From the NCBI GenBank assembly GCA_964596065.1, contig CAZQSM010000001.1:124001-188000 (forward strand): 64,000 nucleotides of DNA, given 5' to 3'. Origin of the DNA: SZUA-254 sp964596065 (GTDB lineage: Bacteria; Bacteroidota; Ignavibacteria; UBA10030; SZUA-254). The translations under genes were made by a program, and so were the position numbers. The notes below the pieces were generated by a model, which worked only from the letters and a program-made list of their open reading frames with translations, was not told where the DNA came from and did no database searches. Shown here one piece after another: positions 10,154 through 21,289 of this stretch (position 1 is the stretch's first letter; the number at the start of each line of letters is the position of its first letter).

Positions 10154-10843
10154 ATGAGGATTTTCCAGCCAATACTGGCGATCTGGATGTCAGTGGTCAT
10201 CGTCTGCGCATACCTGTTTCCGATCGTCCCGCAGGTCACGGCGTGGTACCAGTACCCCCTCATCCCGGGCCTGGAGGAGAAGGCCAGGATCCTCTTCTTC
10301 CACGTACCGCTTGCCTGGACCGCGGTCGTCGGGTTCGTCGTCTCGGTCTACCATGCCGTCCGGTACCTCCGGTCGAAGGGGATCGACCACGACATCCGTT
10401 CCAGCGCCGCGGCCGGTCTCGGACTGCTCTTCTGCGCCCTCACGACGCTCACCGGGGCGATCTGGGCGAAGTTCTCCTGGGGATCGTTCTGGAACTGGGA
10501 CCCCAGGGAAACCTCCATTTTCGTCCTCCTGCTCATCTACGGCGCCTATTTCGCCCTCCGGTCCTCGATCCAGGAGGACGAGAAACGCGCGACGCTCGCC
10601 GCCGTCTACGCGATCATCGCCGGTGTGACGATGCCGTTCCTGATGTTCGTGATGCCGCGGATCATCGCCAGCCTGCATCCCGACCCCATCATCAATACGC
10701 AGGGGAAGGTCAGCATGAACGGAACCATGCTCACCGTGTTCCTCTCCTCCCTCGCGGGGTTCACGGGGATCTACTTCTGGATGTATTCTCTCAAGGTCCG
10801 CCTCGCGCGGCTCGAATTCAAACGATCAATCACAGGTGACTGA
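10154..10843 (+). CDS. ccmC: Heme handling protein CcmC
   Basis: 229 residues with about six membrane helices. It presents heme to CcmE in the periplasm. The tryptophan-rich WWD signature appears as WGSFWNWDPRETS near residues 113-125. Conserved His residues flank it (FFHVPLAW and the periplasmic His after MPRIIASLHP). The usual family length is 220-250. The next small gene begins at the base after its stop. Confidence 0.93.
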   Translation: MRIFQPILAIWMSVVIVCAYLFPIVPQVTAWYQYPLIPGLEEKARILFFHVPLAWTAVVGFVVSVYHAVRYLRSKGIDHDIRSSAAAGLGLLFCALTTLTGAIWAKFSWGSFWNWDPRETSIFVLLLIYGAYFALRSSIQEDEKRATLAAVYAIIAGVTMPFLMFVMPRIIASLHPDPIINTQGKVSMNGTMLTVFLSSLAGFTGIYFWMYSLKVRLARLEFKRSITGD

Positions 10844-10975
10844 GTGTACGCATTTCTCGAGGCAAACTCTCTCTACCTCGTCCTCGGCATTTCGCTGTTC
10901 GGATGGGCGGGGATATTTCTCTACCTGCGCAAACTGGACAGGAAAATCAGGCAACTCGAACGACAGGGTTCGTAA
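10844..10975 (+). CDS. ccmD: Small membrane protein CcmD
   Basis: 43-residue protein starting at GTG directly after the ccmC stop. It reads VYAFLEANSLYLVLGISLFG and then WAGIFLYLRKLDRKIRQLER: one membrane helix followed by a basic, coiled tail. CcmD holds the CcmABC complex to CcmE and is normally this size. Position between ccmC and ccmE plus topology make the call firm, although the sequence is too short for other motifs. Confidence 0.85.
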   Translation: MYAFLEANSLYLVLGISLFGWAGIFLYLRKLDRKIRQLERQGS

Positions 10976-10995
10976 ACAGAAAGGGATCATCGACA

Positions 10996-11385
10996 ATGAA
11001 CATCAAAATCATCCTGGCCGTGGTGGTGATCATCGCGGCGCTCGTCTTCGGGGCGGTCTCGTTCGTCGAAACGAACGTGGAATACACCGATTTCCGGGAG
11101 GCCGAAGGGGCTTCCAAAAAAGTCCAGGTCAAGGGGACCTGGGTGCAGGACCGCGAATCGAGATTTGACGCCGCCACCAGCCAGTTTTCGTTCTACATGG
11201 TCGACGACTTCGGCAAGACGGTCCACGTCGTCTACGACGGCGCGAAGCCGAACAATTTCGAAATCGCGGACGCGCTCGTCGTGAAAGGGAAGTTCCACGA
11301 CGGTTCGTTCTACGCCGAGGACATCCTGACGAAGTGTCCGTCCAAGTACGAAGGCGGCCCGGAGACGATCCAGAAAACGCTCTGA
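10996..11385 (+). CDS. ccmE: Heme chaperone CcmE, CxxxY type
   Basis: 129 residues: an N-terminal anchor helix (4-22), then the OB-fold domain that carries heme covalently to apocytochrome c. The heme-attachment motif is C-P-S-K-Y (Cys114, Tyr118) in place of the HxxxY of E. coli CcmE. That places it with the CxxxY variants known from archaea and some anaerobic bacteria. The domain is otherwise of normal length (VQVKGTWV, VVKGKFHDGSFYAEDIL). The start was chosen at ATG 10996; an upstream in-frame extension overlaps ccmD. Confidence 0.92.
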   Translation: MNIKIILAVVVIIAALVFGAVSFVETNVEYTDFREAEGASKKVQVKGTWVQDRESRFDAATSQFSFYMVDDFGKTVHVVYDGAKPNNFEIADALVVKGKFHDGSFYAEDILTKCPSKYEGGPETIQKTL

Positions 11386-11441
11386 CCGGGCGGAGTTCCG
11401 CCATCATTCGGTAACGTTCTTTACACTTCTGCGGAGCACTT

Positions 11442-13439
<1,998 letters not shown>

Positions 13440-13451
13440 TCGCGCCACCAC

Positions 13452-13479
13452 CCCGGCCGCTGGTCGCCCCGCGGCCGGG
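13452..13479. terminator. GC-rich hairpin between convergent genes
   Basis: CCCGGCCGC, a 10-base loop, then GCGGCCGGG: a perfect 9-bp stem between the end of ccmF (+) and the end of the HMA lipoprotein gene (-). There is no T tract on either side. The position suggests a bidirectional terminator. Confidence 0.6.
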
Positions 13480-13493
13480 AGGGGCGAGGGAGG

Positions 13494-13838
13494 TCACTCG
13501 GCTTTGCAGCAGGCGTCGAGTTTTTCGTACGCCCCCGGGTCGCGGGTTTTGTCGTTGGCGTCATACCCCGCGTCGGTGATGGCGCGCTCGATCGTCGGGA
13601 GGTTCGTCTGGGCGGGGATGAACCTGACCGTGACGAACTTCGATTTCAGGTCGACCTCCACCGATTTCACGCCCTCCACAGCGTAAACCGCCTTCTCAAC
13701 GTTGCCCTCGCACATGCCGCAGATCATGGTCTTCGCGCTGATGACCTCCGTCCGCAGTTCGGGACCGCCGCAGCCGGCGAGGACGGCCGCACACAGCAGG
13801 ATGGAGAACGGAAGCGTGAACGTTCGATGTCGTGTCAT
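13494..13838 (-). CDS. Lipoprotein with heavy-metal-associated (HMA) domain
   Basis: 114 residues. The signal sequence ends at the lipobox L-A-G-C (Cys23). It is followed by a ferredoxin-like HMA fold with the metal loop M-I-C-G-M-C (Cys40, Cys43) and a further Cys pair near the C-terminus (D-A-C-C, about 109-112). HMA domains bind Cu(I), Hg(II) or Zn(II). A membrane-anchored HMA protein facing the periplasm is less common than cytoplasmic CopZ. The gene is 22 bases downstream of the DUF2318 gene and close to the cusCBA cluster, so copper handling is the likeliest role. Confidence 0.8.
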   Translation of the reverse strand: MTRHRTFTLPFSILLCAAVLAGCGGPELRTEVISAKTMICGMCEGNVEKAVYAVEGVKSVEVDLKSKFVTVRFIPAQTNLPTIERAITDAGYDANDKTRDPGAYEKLDACCKAE

Positions 13839-13860
13839 GCGTACTCCTTGCGTAAGTTGG

Positions 13861-14532
13861 TTATAAACGGATTTGCCATTTTTTTACCTGCGCGACGCTC
13901 ATCACCACCCGGTCTCCCTCGATGCGGCTCGGGAACGGCTCCGGCGCATATTTCTGACAGGTACCCTGCAGGCCCTCGAGCGTGTTGAGCGACCATTGCG
14001 TCTCGCAATTTCCGCACGAAAGCCTGTCGCCGTCGATCGAAAATTTCCTGGAATTGCACGGTTCGCACATCCGGTAGGCCGTCACCAGTTTGCCTTCCCC
14101 GGTGATGAACGCGAGCAGGGGTACGGTGACCGTCCCGTCGGAATATTCAAACTCCACGATCCTCTTCGCGCGGACCTCCCCGACCGGAATGGTGATCCGG
14201 TCCCCCTCGACCGTCGCCGCGATGCCCACCTGGTCCGCGTGGCCGCCGTCCGAAGCGAGGTCCGCCTCCACGCCCGGCTGGAGCGCGATCACCGGGTGGT
14301 CTCCGCCCGGCAGGTTGTCGATGAAGAGGTAGATGGCGAATGCGGCGCCGAGCGCCGCGACGAGGTAGACCCAGCGTGGCTTACCGGCGGCAATTTGCTT
14401 ATCTTTTCCCTCGGCCGGAGCGTGCGCGGGGGGTACGGCGGCGCGCCGTTTGCCGCACTTCGGACAGAACGCCGCCCCGGAGCGAAGTACGGCGCCGCAA
14501 CGGTCGCAGGGAACCGCGGGTATGGTGTTCAT
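13861..14532 (-). CDS. Zinc-ribbon membrane protein with DUF2318 domain
   Basis: 223 residues. N-terminal zinc ribbon (C-D-R-C about 9-12 and C-P-K-C about 23-26), one membrane helix (about 52-71), then an extracytoplasmic DUF2318 domain with CEPCNSRKFSI, CGNCETQW and a further Cys (GTCQKY). DUF2318 proteins are annotated as Fe-S-containing or metal-binding and often occur with iron or copper transport genes. The exact role is unknown. It has its own promoter at 14566-14597 and is probably co-transcribed with the HMA lipoprotein. Confidence 0.75.
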   Translation of the reverse strand: MNTIPAVPCDRCGAVLRSGAAFCPKCGKRRAAVPPAHAPAEGKDKQIAAGKPRWVYLVAALGAAFAIYLFIDNLPGGDHPVIALQPGVEADLASDGGHADQVGIAATVEGDRITIPVGEVRAKRIVEFEYSDGTVTVPLLAFITGEGKLVTAYRMCEPCNSRKFSIDGDRLSCGNCETQWSLNTLEGLQGTCQKYAPEPFPSRIEGDRVVMSVAQVKKWQIRL

Positions 14533-14565
14533 GCGAGCCTCGGGGAATGGTGTGAAATCATCAGT

Positions 14566-14597
14566 ATAAATTAACGAAAGATGGGTATAATCCCAAA
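14566..14597 (-). promoter_or_regulatory. Promoter of the DUF2318/HMA operon
   Basis: On the minus strand: TTTG (14597-14594), 20 bases, then TAATTTAT (14573-14566). The predicted start of transcription is about 30 bases before the DUF2318 ATG. Confidence 0.55.
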
Positions 14598-14621
14598 CGG
14601 CGCCGCACCGGCGGGGAGGCG

Positions 14622-15407
14622 ATGACGGAAAGCGTTGTCATCGCGGGCATCTCGGCCATCCTGTCGTTCGTCGCCTCGATGCTCGGGCTGGGGGGCGCCG
14701 TCCTGTTGATCCCCGCCTTCCTCTACCTGCCGCAGCTGTTCGGGTCCCCGGCCCTCGGTGTCAAGATCGTGTCGGGGATGACATCGCTCCAGGTGATGTC
14801 GACGTCGCTGATCTCGGTCTTCCTGCATCACCGCAGGGGGGTGGTCGACCGGCGGATCGTCCTCACGATGGCCATTCCGATCGTGTTGAGCTCCTTCGTC
14901 GGCGCGATATTCTCCAGAGACGTCGACCCCCGGGGGATCATCGTCACTTTCGCCCTGATGGCGCTTGCCGGATCGGTCCTCGTGGTGAAGAAGAAGGAGG
15001 ACATCCCCGGTTATGCCTCCGGGACCGATTTCCGGCCGATTCCCGCGGTCACGGTCGCCTTCCTCGTCGGTTTTTTCGGGGGGATGGTGGGGGCCCCCGG
15101 CGCGTTCATCCTGTCCCCCCTGATGATGACCCTCCTGCGCATCCCGACCCGGATCACCATCGGCTCGACGCTGGGCATCGTCCTGCTGGCGGCGGCCGCC
15201 ACGTCGGCGGGGAAGGTGCTGGCCGGCCAGGTCCGGTGGGACCTCGCGGCCGCCGCGATCGCCGGATCGGTACCCGGCGCCATCGCCGGTTCGTCCCTCA
15301 GCCACCGGTTGAACGTCCGGACGCTCCGGGTGGTGCTCGCCGTCCTGATCGGTTCCGTGGGGGCCCTGATGCTCCTGCAGGCGTACGGCCTGGTCCCCGG
15401 ATCATGA
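14622..15407 (+). CDS. TauE/SafE-family membrane transporter
   Basis: 261 residues with about eight membrane helices arranged as a repeated four-helix unit. The family marks are SMLGLGGAVLLIPAF in the first half and FFGGMVGAPGAFILSPLM in the second. TauE/SafE proteins export sulfite, sulfoacetate or other organosulfur anions, and some act in metal homeostasis. The substrate cannot be read from sequence. Its 3' end overlaps the convergent cusA-like gene by 6 bases, and it lies between two metal operons. Confidence 0.85.
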   Translation: MTESVVIAGISAILSFVASMLGLGGAVLLIPAFLYLPQLFGSPALGVKIVSGMTSLQVMSTSLISVFLHHRRGVVDRRIVLTMAIPIVLSSFVGAIFSRDVDPRGIIVTFALMALAGSVLVVKKKEDIPGYASGTDFRPIPAVTVAFLVGFFGGMVGAPGAFILSPLMMTLLRIPTRITIGSTLGIVLLAAAATSAGKVLAGQVRWDLAAAAIAGSVPGAIAGSSLSHRLNVRTLRVVLAVLIGSVGALMLLQAYGLVPGS

Positions 15408-18400
15408 TACCACGGCACCGTCCCCGGCGGGCGGTTCACCGCGATCCGGCCCTCCGCCGTCCCCGGCTGGGAGGGATTTCTTCCTCCAGATGAAGAATAT
15501 CGCCGGATAGAGGACCAGTTCCATCGCCACCGATGTCGTGATGCCCCCGACCATCGGCGCGGCGATCCGCTTCATGACGTCGGCACCGGTACCCGTCGCC
15601 CACATGATCGGCAGCAGGCCGATTACCGTCGTGAACATCGTCATCAGCTTGGGCCGGATCCGTTTCACCGCCCCGACGTGGATGGCGTCCTTCAGGTCAG
15701 CGATACTCCTCATCCTGCCCGCATTCTTCTTCTCGTCGTAGGCGAGGTCCAGGTAGAGGAGCATCATGATCCCGGTTTCAGCGTCCAGCCCGGCGAGGGC
15801 GATCAGGCCCACCCAGACCGCGATGCTCAGATTGTAGCCGAGCAGATACAGGTACCAGAACGCGCCGATCAGCGAGAACGGAACGGCGAGGAGGACGAAC
15901 AGCGTTTTACCGGTCGACCGGGTGTTCAGGTATATCAGCAGGAAAACAAAAAAGAGCGTAACGGGGATAATCAGATAGAGGTATCGTTTCATCCTTTCCA
16001 TATGTTCATACTGCCCTCCCCACTCGAGGTAGTATCCGGCAGGCAGGGTGACCCTGGAGCGCACGGCCGCCTTCGCCGCCGACACGTAATCCCCGTAACT
16101 TTTTCCCGAAACGTCGACCAGGACGTATCCGAGGCGGGATCCCCCCTCGTTGGTGATCATCGGCGGGCCGCCCTCGATCCGGAGGTCGGCGACCTCTCCG
16201 AGCGGAACCTGGGCCCCTCCCGGGGTGGCCACCAGGATCTTTCGCATCGCTCCGATGTCGTCCCGGAGCTCCCGCGGGTACCTGACCGTCACCGGGTACC
16301 GTTCCTTGCCTTCCAGCGTCCAGGTGACCGGATCCCCGCCGATCGCAGCCTCGATGACCATGTTGATCTCGTCGACCGAAAGACCGTACCGGGCGGCGTC
16401 TTCCCGCCGAACGGCGATATCGAGGTAGTATCCGCCGGTGATCCTTTCCGCGAAGGCGGACCGTGTACCCGGCAGTGTTTTCAACACGTTCTCAATCTCG
16501 GCTCCGATCGATTCGATGACCTTCAGGTCGGGTCCGAAGACCTTGACGCCAAGATTACTCCTCAGGCCGGTGGTGAGCATCTCGGTCCTGGTCTGGACCG
16601 GCATCCACCAGATGTTGGCCATGCCGGGTAATTTGAGTTTTTCGTCCATCTCCGCGATCAGCTTGTCCCAGGTCATCCCGGCCCGCCATTGATCTTCCGG
16701 CTTGAGGGTGACGATCGTTTCCATCATGTTCAGCGGCGCCGGATCGGTCGATGTTTCCGCGCGGCCGGCCTTCCCGAACACGGATTCCACCTCCGGAAAC
16801 TCTTTCAGCATCCGGTCCTGGATCTGGAGGACCCGTCCCGCCTCGGCGACAGACATCCCGGGGAGGGAGGTCGGCATGAACAGGATCGTCCCCTCGTTGA
16901 GGGGTGGCATGAATTCGCTTCCGAGCGAGAAATAGATCGGGATCGTCGCCAGCAGGATGACCGCCGCGCCGGCGAGTATGGCGCGGGTGTGGTTGAGCAC
17001 CACATCGATGACCGGGTGGTAGATCCTGTGGAGAAACACGCTGATCGGATGGCGCTCCTCGCTCCGGATCCTGCCCCGCACGAGCATCATGACGAGCGGG
17101 GGGGCCAGCGTGATCGCCAGGATGGCTCCGAAGAACATCGAGAATGTTTTCGTGAACGCGAGCGGCTTGAACAGCCTGCCTTCCTGTGCCTGCAGCGTGA
17201 AGATCGGGATGAACGACACGGTGAGCACGAGGAGGGAATAGAAGATCGGTGCCCCCACCTCCTTGAGGGCCGCGATGACCGTCTTGTCGCGCTCGGGAGG
17301 TTTCAAGAGCTCCCCGTTTTCCAGCCGCTTGTGGACGTTTTCGGTAAGGACGATCGACGCGTCCACCATTTCTCCTATCGCGATGGCGATGCCGCCGAGG
17401 GACATGATGTTCGCGGAGATGCCCATGTAGTACATCGGGATGAACGAGAGGATCACCGCGATCGGGAGCGTGATGATCGGAATGAGGGCGCTTCTCAGGT
17501 GGAGGAGGAAGATGATCACGATGATCGAGATGATCAGCATCTCCTGGCCAAGCGTCTCCTTCAGGACGGCGATCGCGCGCTCGATCAGGTCCGAGCGGTC
17601 GTAGGTCGTGACGATTTTCGTCCCGGGGGGGAGGGAGGGCTCGATGTCCCGGATCTTCTCCCGCACCCGCGCGATCACGTCGAGGGCGTTTTCCCCCTGC
17701 CGCATCACCACGATGCCGCCGACGGTTTCGCCCGTCCCGTTGTATTCCGCGAGCCCGCGGCGGATCCCCGGTCCGCGCTCCACGGTCCCGATGTTGCTTA
17801 CCAGCACGGGCGTGCCCTTTTCGTCGGCGCCCACGGCGATGTTCTCGATGTCCGTGAGCGAGTTGATGTACCCGCGACCCCTGACGAAATATTCCGTGGC
17901 CGAGAACTCCACCACGCGGCCGCCAGCGTCGTTGTTGTTCTTCCGGATGGCGTCCACCACCGCCGTCAGGCTGATGTTGTGCGCCAGCAGGGCGTCGGGG
18001 TCGACGTTCACCTGGTACTGTTTCACGAACCCGCCGACGCTCGCCACCTCCGCCACGCCCGGGACCGATTCCAGATAATATTTCAATGTCCAGTCCTGGA
18101 AGGAACGCAGGTCCGACAGGTCCTGGCTCCCCGTCTCGTCGATCAGTGCGTATTCGAACACCCATCCGACCCCTGTCGCGTCGGGGCCGAGGACCGGTTT
18201 CACGCCCTCCGGTAGTTTCGCGGTCGCCCCGCCCAGGTATTCCATCACCCTGCTCCTCGCCCAGTAGATGTCCGTCCCATCCTCGAAGATGACGTAAATG
18301 AACGACATCCCGAACATCGAGACGCCCCGGACGGTCCTCACCCCGGGGGCCGAGACCATCCTGGTGATGATCGGGTAGGTGACCTGATCCTCGATCAGGT

Positions 18401-18575
18401 CGGGACTGCGCCCCATCCATTCGGTGAAGATCGTGACCTGGACATCGGAGAGGTCGGGGAGGGCGTCGAGCGGCGTCTGGTAGATCGACCAGATTCCCCA
18501 GACGGTCGCGAACGCGAAGATGGCCAGGACGATGAATTTGTTCCTGGCGCTGAATTCGATGATCCGTTCGATCAT
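15402..18575 (-). CDS. cusA: RND heavy-metal efflux pump, CusA type
   Basis: 1057 residues; inner-membrane proton-driven exporter of Cu(I)/Ag(I) working with the adaptor and TolC-like genes upstream. It has the twelve-helix RND layout, GRSPDLIEDQVTYPI near residue 55, and IAIGEMVDASIVLTENVHKRLE with the proton-relay Asp. The three periplasmic methionines used by E. coli CusA have counterparts in LPGMSV, LNMMET and TEMLTTG, which argues for monovalent copper or silver rather than Zn/Co (CzcA). The start ATG overlaps the adaptor stop. Confidence 0.93.
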   Translation of the reverse strand: MIERIIEFSARNKFIVLAIFAFATVWGIWSIYQTPLDALPDLSDVQVTIFTEWMGRSPDLIEDQVTYPIITRMVSAPGVRTVRGVSMFGMSFIYVIFEDGTDIYWARSRVMEYLGGATAKLPEGVKPVLGPDATGVGWVFEYALIDETGSQDLSDLRSFQDWTLKYYLESVPGVAEVASVGGFVKQYQVNVDPDALLAHNISLTAVVDAIRKNNNDAGGRVVEFSATEYFVRGRGYINSLTDIENIAVGADEKGTPVLVSNIGTVERGPGIRRGLAEYNGTGETVGGIVVMRQGENALDVIARVREKIRDIEPSLPPGTKIVTTYDRSDLIERAIAVLKETLGQEMLIISIIVIIFLLHLRSALIPIITLPIAVILSFIPMYYMGISANIMSLGGIAIAIGEMVDASIVLTENVHKRLENGELLKPPERDKTVIAALKEVGAPIFYSLLVLTVSFIPIFTLQAQEGRLFKPLAFTKTFSMFFGAILAITLAPPLVMMLVRGRIRSEERHPISVFLHRIYHPVIDVVLNHTRAILAGAAVILLATIPIYFSLGSEFMPPLNEGTILFMPTSLPGMSVAEAGRVLQIQDRMLKEFPEVESVFGKAGRAETSTDPAPLNMMETIVTLKPEDQWRAGMTWDKLIAEMDEKLKLPGMANIWWMPVQTRTEMLTTGLRSNLGVKVFGPDLKVIESIGAEIENVLKTLPGTRSAFAERITGGYYLDIAVRREDAARYGLSVDEINMVIEAAIGGDPVTWTLEGKERYPVTVRYPRELRDDIGAMRKILVATPGGAQVPLGEVADLRIEGGPPMITNEGGSRLGYVLVDVSGKSYGDYVSAAKAAVRSRVTLPAGYYLEWGGQYEHMERMKRYLYLIIPVTLFFVFLLIYLNTRSTGKTLFVLLAVPFSLIGAFWYLYLLGYNLSIAVWVGLIALAGLDAETGIMMLLYLDLAYDEKKNAGRMRSIADLKDAIHVGAVKRIRPKLMTMFTTVIGLLPIMWATGTGADVMKRIAAPMVGGITTSVAMELVLYPAIFFIWRKKSLPAGDGGGPDRGEPPAGDGAVVS

Positions 18576-19900
18576 GGCCGGGATTCCCTTCCGTGTTGAT
18601 GGGCCGGCGCCCGGAGGCGGTCAAGGACCCCCTGGATCCTGCTCTCCGCGTCGATCAGGAAGTTGGCGGAGGAGATGATCCGTTCACCCGCGTGGAGTCC
18701 GTCGAGGACCTCGACGAACTCGTCGTTCCGGTATCCCGTCCTGACGATCCTCGCCTCGATGAGGTCTCCATCGAGAGCGACGAAGGCAATTTCCCTCGTC
18801 CCGGTGTTGAGGACGGCGTTGACGGGCACGCTCAGCCGGTGCTTCCCCCCGGAGGCGATCCGCGCCTCGCCGAACATGCCGGGCTTGAGCTCGCCGTCGG
18901 GGTTGGGAATCTCGATCCTCGCCGTCACCGACCGGGTGGCCCTGTTGAGCGTCGGGAAGATGAACGTCACCTCTCCGTTGAATTCCTTTTCCCGTATCTG
19001 GCCAAACCTGGCGGCGGCCTTCTGTCCGACGCGCACGTCGGGGATCTCATGCTGATAGAGCTCGACGTTGAGCCAGACCGTCGAGAGGTCGGCGATGGTG
19101 TAGAGGGACATGCCGGGTTCGACGAACATGCCCGCCGTGACCGCCTTCGCCACCACGTGCCCCGAGACGGGGGAGAGGACCTCCACGCTCCTGGATGGTT
19201 CCCCCGAGCGCTCGAGGGCGTCGATCTGCTCCCCGCTGAACCCGAGAAAAACCAGCCGATCGCGGGTCGCCGAACCGAACCCCCCTGGCCCGATCAGACC
19301 GTCCACCGTCCAGTTCGTGTCGGAGGCGAGGTCCGCCGAGAGGAGATGCTCCCGCTGCGCCGCGACCGCCTCGGGACTGTAGATCCTGAAGAGGAGTTCC
19401 CCCTTCCTGACAAACTTCCCGTCGTAATCGGCGGCGAGCGTGTCGATCCATCCCGAGTACCGGAGGTTAACGACCGCCAGCCGTCGCTCGTCTTCGGCGA
19501 TGCTGCCGAACGCCCGGACGCTCTTTTTCATCTCCCTGGATCGCACGGAATCGATCCTGACGCCGATCGCCTGCTGTTTTCCGGTGCTGACGTGGAACAC
19601 CGCGCGGCCGCCGCCTGAGTCGGATGACCCGCCGCCCCCCGCGGGAGTAAGGTCCATCCCGCAGATCGGGCATCGCCCAGGCCCCTCATTGCGCACCGAA
19701 GGGTGCATCGGGCAGGTGTAGATCCCGGTCTGCGCCGGTCGATCCTGCGAACTCACCGGGGCCGACGGCGGGTGGAGCGGGTCCGCAGCGACCGAAACCG
19801 CGGCGACGGTCCCCGTCAGGAGGGTGACCCAGACGGAGAGGGCGATCGTGAACGATCGGGTGGTCAATCGATGGGTGGTCATGGTGGTCCCCTTCATCAT
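18572..19900 (-). CDS. cusB: RND periplasmic adaptor with N-terminal metal-binding domain, CusB type
   Basis: 442 residues. An N-terminal signal or anchor is followed by a heavy-metal-binding motif YTCPMHPSV...RCPICGMDL (about residues 55-82), typical of adaptors of copper/silver pumps. Then come the barrel-sandwich and beta-barrel domains of the membrane-fusion family (LFRIYSPEAVAAQREHL; PVSGHVVAKAVTAGMFVEPGM). It links CusA to the outer-membrane channel and can pass metal to CusA. It overlaps both neighbours by 4 bases, so cusC-cusB-cusA is one translationally coupled operon. Confidence 0.92.
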   Translation of the reverse strand: MMKGTTMTTHRLTTRSFTIALSVWVTLLTGTVAAVSVAADPLHPPSAPVSSQDRPAQTGIYTCPMHPSVRNEGPGRCPICGMDLTPAGGGGSSDSGGGRAVFHVSTGKQQAIGVRIDSVRSREMKKSVRAFGSIAEDERRLAVVNLRYSGWIDTLAADYDGKFVRKGELLFRIYSPEAVAAQREHLLSADLASDTNWTVDGLIGPGGFGSATRDRLVFLGFSGEQIDALERSGEPSRSVEVLSPVSGHVVAKAVTAGMFVEPGMSLYTIADLSTVWLNVELYQHEIPDVRVGQKAAARFGQIREKEFNGEVTFIFPTLNRATRSVTARIEIPNPDGELKPGMFGEARIASGGKHRLSVPVNAVLNTGTREIAFVALDGDLIEARIVRTGYRNDEFVEVLDGLHAGERIISSANFLIDAESRIQGVLDRLRAPAHQHGRESRP

Positions 19901-21174
19901 CGGTTCTGTTGAAATTCGCCGTTGAACCCGGTTGCGAACCTGAGTCTGGCGATCGATTTTTCGAAATCCATCCTGGTCATGAAATAGTCGGTTTGGGCGT
20001 CCAGAAACGCCGTGTAGGCCTGGTGCACCATCGGATAATCGATCTCCCCGTCCTGATAGAGGGAGAGACTCGACCGGAGGGCCTGTTCGGCGGCCGGCAG
20101 CATCGACCCCCCGATGTTCCGCATCCGTTGGAGTTGTCCGGTGACCTCCTCGTATGCCGCTCGCACCTCGGAGAACACCATGTTCCTCGTGGAAGCGTAC
20201 GATTCCCGGCCCCTGTTCCTCTCATGCGTCGCGGCTTCGACGCCCGCTCCCGCCTTCCCGAGGCTCCAGGGAACGAACGGCAGCGTGATCCCCGCCGATA
20301 CGGTCCATCCCCTGAACATCTCCATCTCTGAATCCATATACCCGACCCCGAAGCGGAAATCCGGGAGATATTCCTGCCGGGCGGAGGTGAGCAATTCCTC
20401 CTGCTCCGCGATCCTGAGCGAATCGTGGACCAGCATCGGTCTGGTGACCTGCGTCCACGCGAGAAGGGTGTCGAGCGGGACATCTAGCGCGGGATCCTCA
20501 GACACGACGGCAAAACCTATCGTATCCTTCGTATGCCGGTCGAGGATTCCCGAAATCCGGGCCTTCAGGCCGAGCTCGAGCTGCCTCATTTCGATCACCG
20601 AGTTGGCCGACGCGGTCCGGAGCACCTCCGCCATGAGCATGTCGTTCCGGGAGGCCTTTCCGACCCGGTATCTGGCCGAGGCGATTTCTCCCAGGCGACG
20701 GGTAAGCCTCTGGTTCTCCTGCTCGAGGACCTGGCGCTGCTGGACATACCAGAGCTCTGCGTACATCCGCCGCAGTTCCAGCAGGACCGTATTGACGATC
20801 TCTTCCGATTCGTGATGGGCGTGTTCGGCACGGAGGGCGCCGATCCTCCGTTCGGTGGCATACTTCGAAGGGAAACGGACCATCTGCATCAGCTCCAATT
20901 CGGTCGCCATCTCTTCCGACCAGCGAAACCCCGGCATCTCCTTCCGGCGGAAATTCAATTCCGGGGGGTCGAGCACACCCATTTGCCTTTCCATCGCGTT
21001 GGCGACGTGGATCCCCTCCACCGAGCCGAGGATCGCCGGATTGCGCGCAAGAGCCTCCATGACCAGGTCCTCCAGGGGAACCACCCTCGGTTCCGGGATC
21101 ATCAGGGAATCCTGCGCGCTCGAGTGGAACTGGAACAGCAGGAGGAACGCCATCAATGGAATTTGATATCTCAT
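19897..21174 (-). CDS. cusC: TolC-family outer-membrane efflux channel, CusC type
   Basis: 425 residues with a signal peptide (first 20 residues, ending S-S-A-Q). The two-fold repeated helical pattern of outer-membrane efflux proteins is clear: long amphipathic stretches around ALRAEHAHHESEEIVNTVLLELRRMYAELWYVQQ and a matching second half. It forms the trimeric exit channel of the Cus system. It is the first gene of the operon; a palindromic hairpin lies 36 bases upstream. Confidence 0.88.
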   Translation of the reverse strand: MRYQIPLMAFLLLFQFHSSAQDSLMIPEPRVVPLEDLVMEALARNPAILGSVEGIHVANAMERQMGVLDPPELNFRRKEMPGFRWSEEMATELELMQMVRFPSKYATERRIGALRAEHAHHESEEIVNTVLLELRRMYAELWYVQQRQVLEQENQRLTRRLGEIASARYRVGKASRNDMLMAEVLRTASANSVIEMRQLELGLKARISGILDRHTKDTIGFAVVSEDPALDVPLDTLLAWTQVTRPMLVHDSLRIAEQEELLTSARQEYLPDFRFGVGYMDSEMEMFRGWTVSAGITLPFVPWSLGKAGAGVEAATHERNRGRESYASTRNMVFSEVRAAYEEVTGQLQRMRNIGGSMLPAAEQALRSSLSLYQDGEIDYPMVHQAYTAFLDAQTDYFMTRMDFEKSIARLRFATGFNGEFQQNR

Positions 21175-21210
21175 TACGACACCTCTCTGTCAATCGTCTG
21201 AATTCACCCT

Positions 21211-21234
21211 TTCCCGGCCGAAAACAACCGGGAA
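21211..21234. terminator. Inverted repeat between the Cys-rich gene and cusC
   Basis: TTCCCGG, a 10-base loop, then CCGGGAA. It lies between the small Cys-rich gene and cusC, both on the minus strand. There is no T tract. It may partly terminate transcription or be a regulator site controlling the cus genes. Confidence 0.4.
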
Positions 21235-21289
21235 GGATACGAACCTGGGACGTCATGGTTCTCCGGCGTACCGGAGAAAAGAGGTGGTG

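Noticed and set aside
16555..18624. 689-codon alternative frame inside cusA
   Set aside because: Same strand, other frame; the cusA frame has full RND motifs and length.
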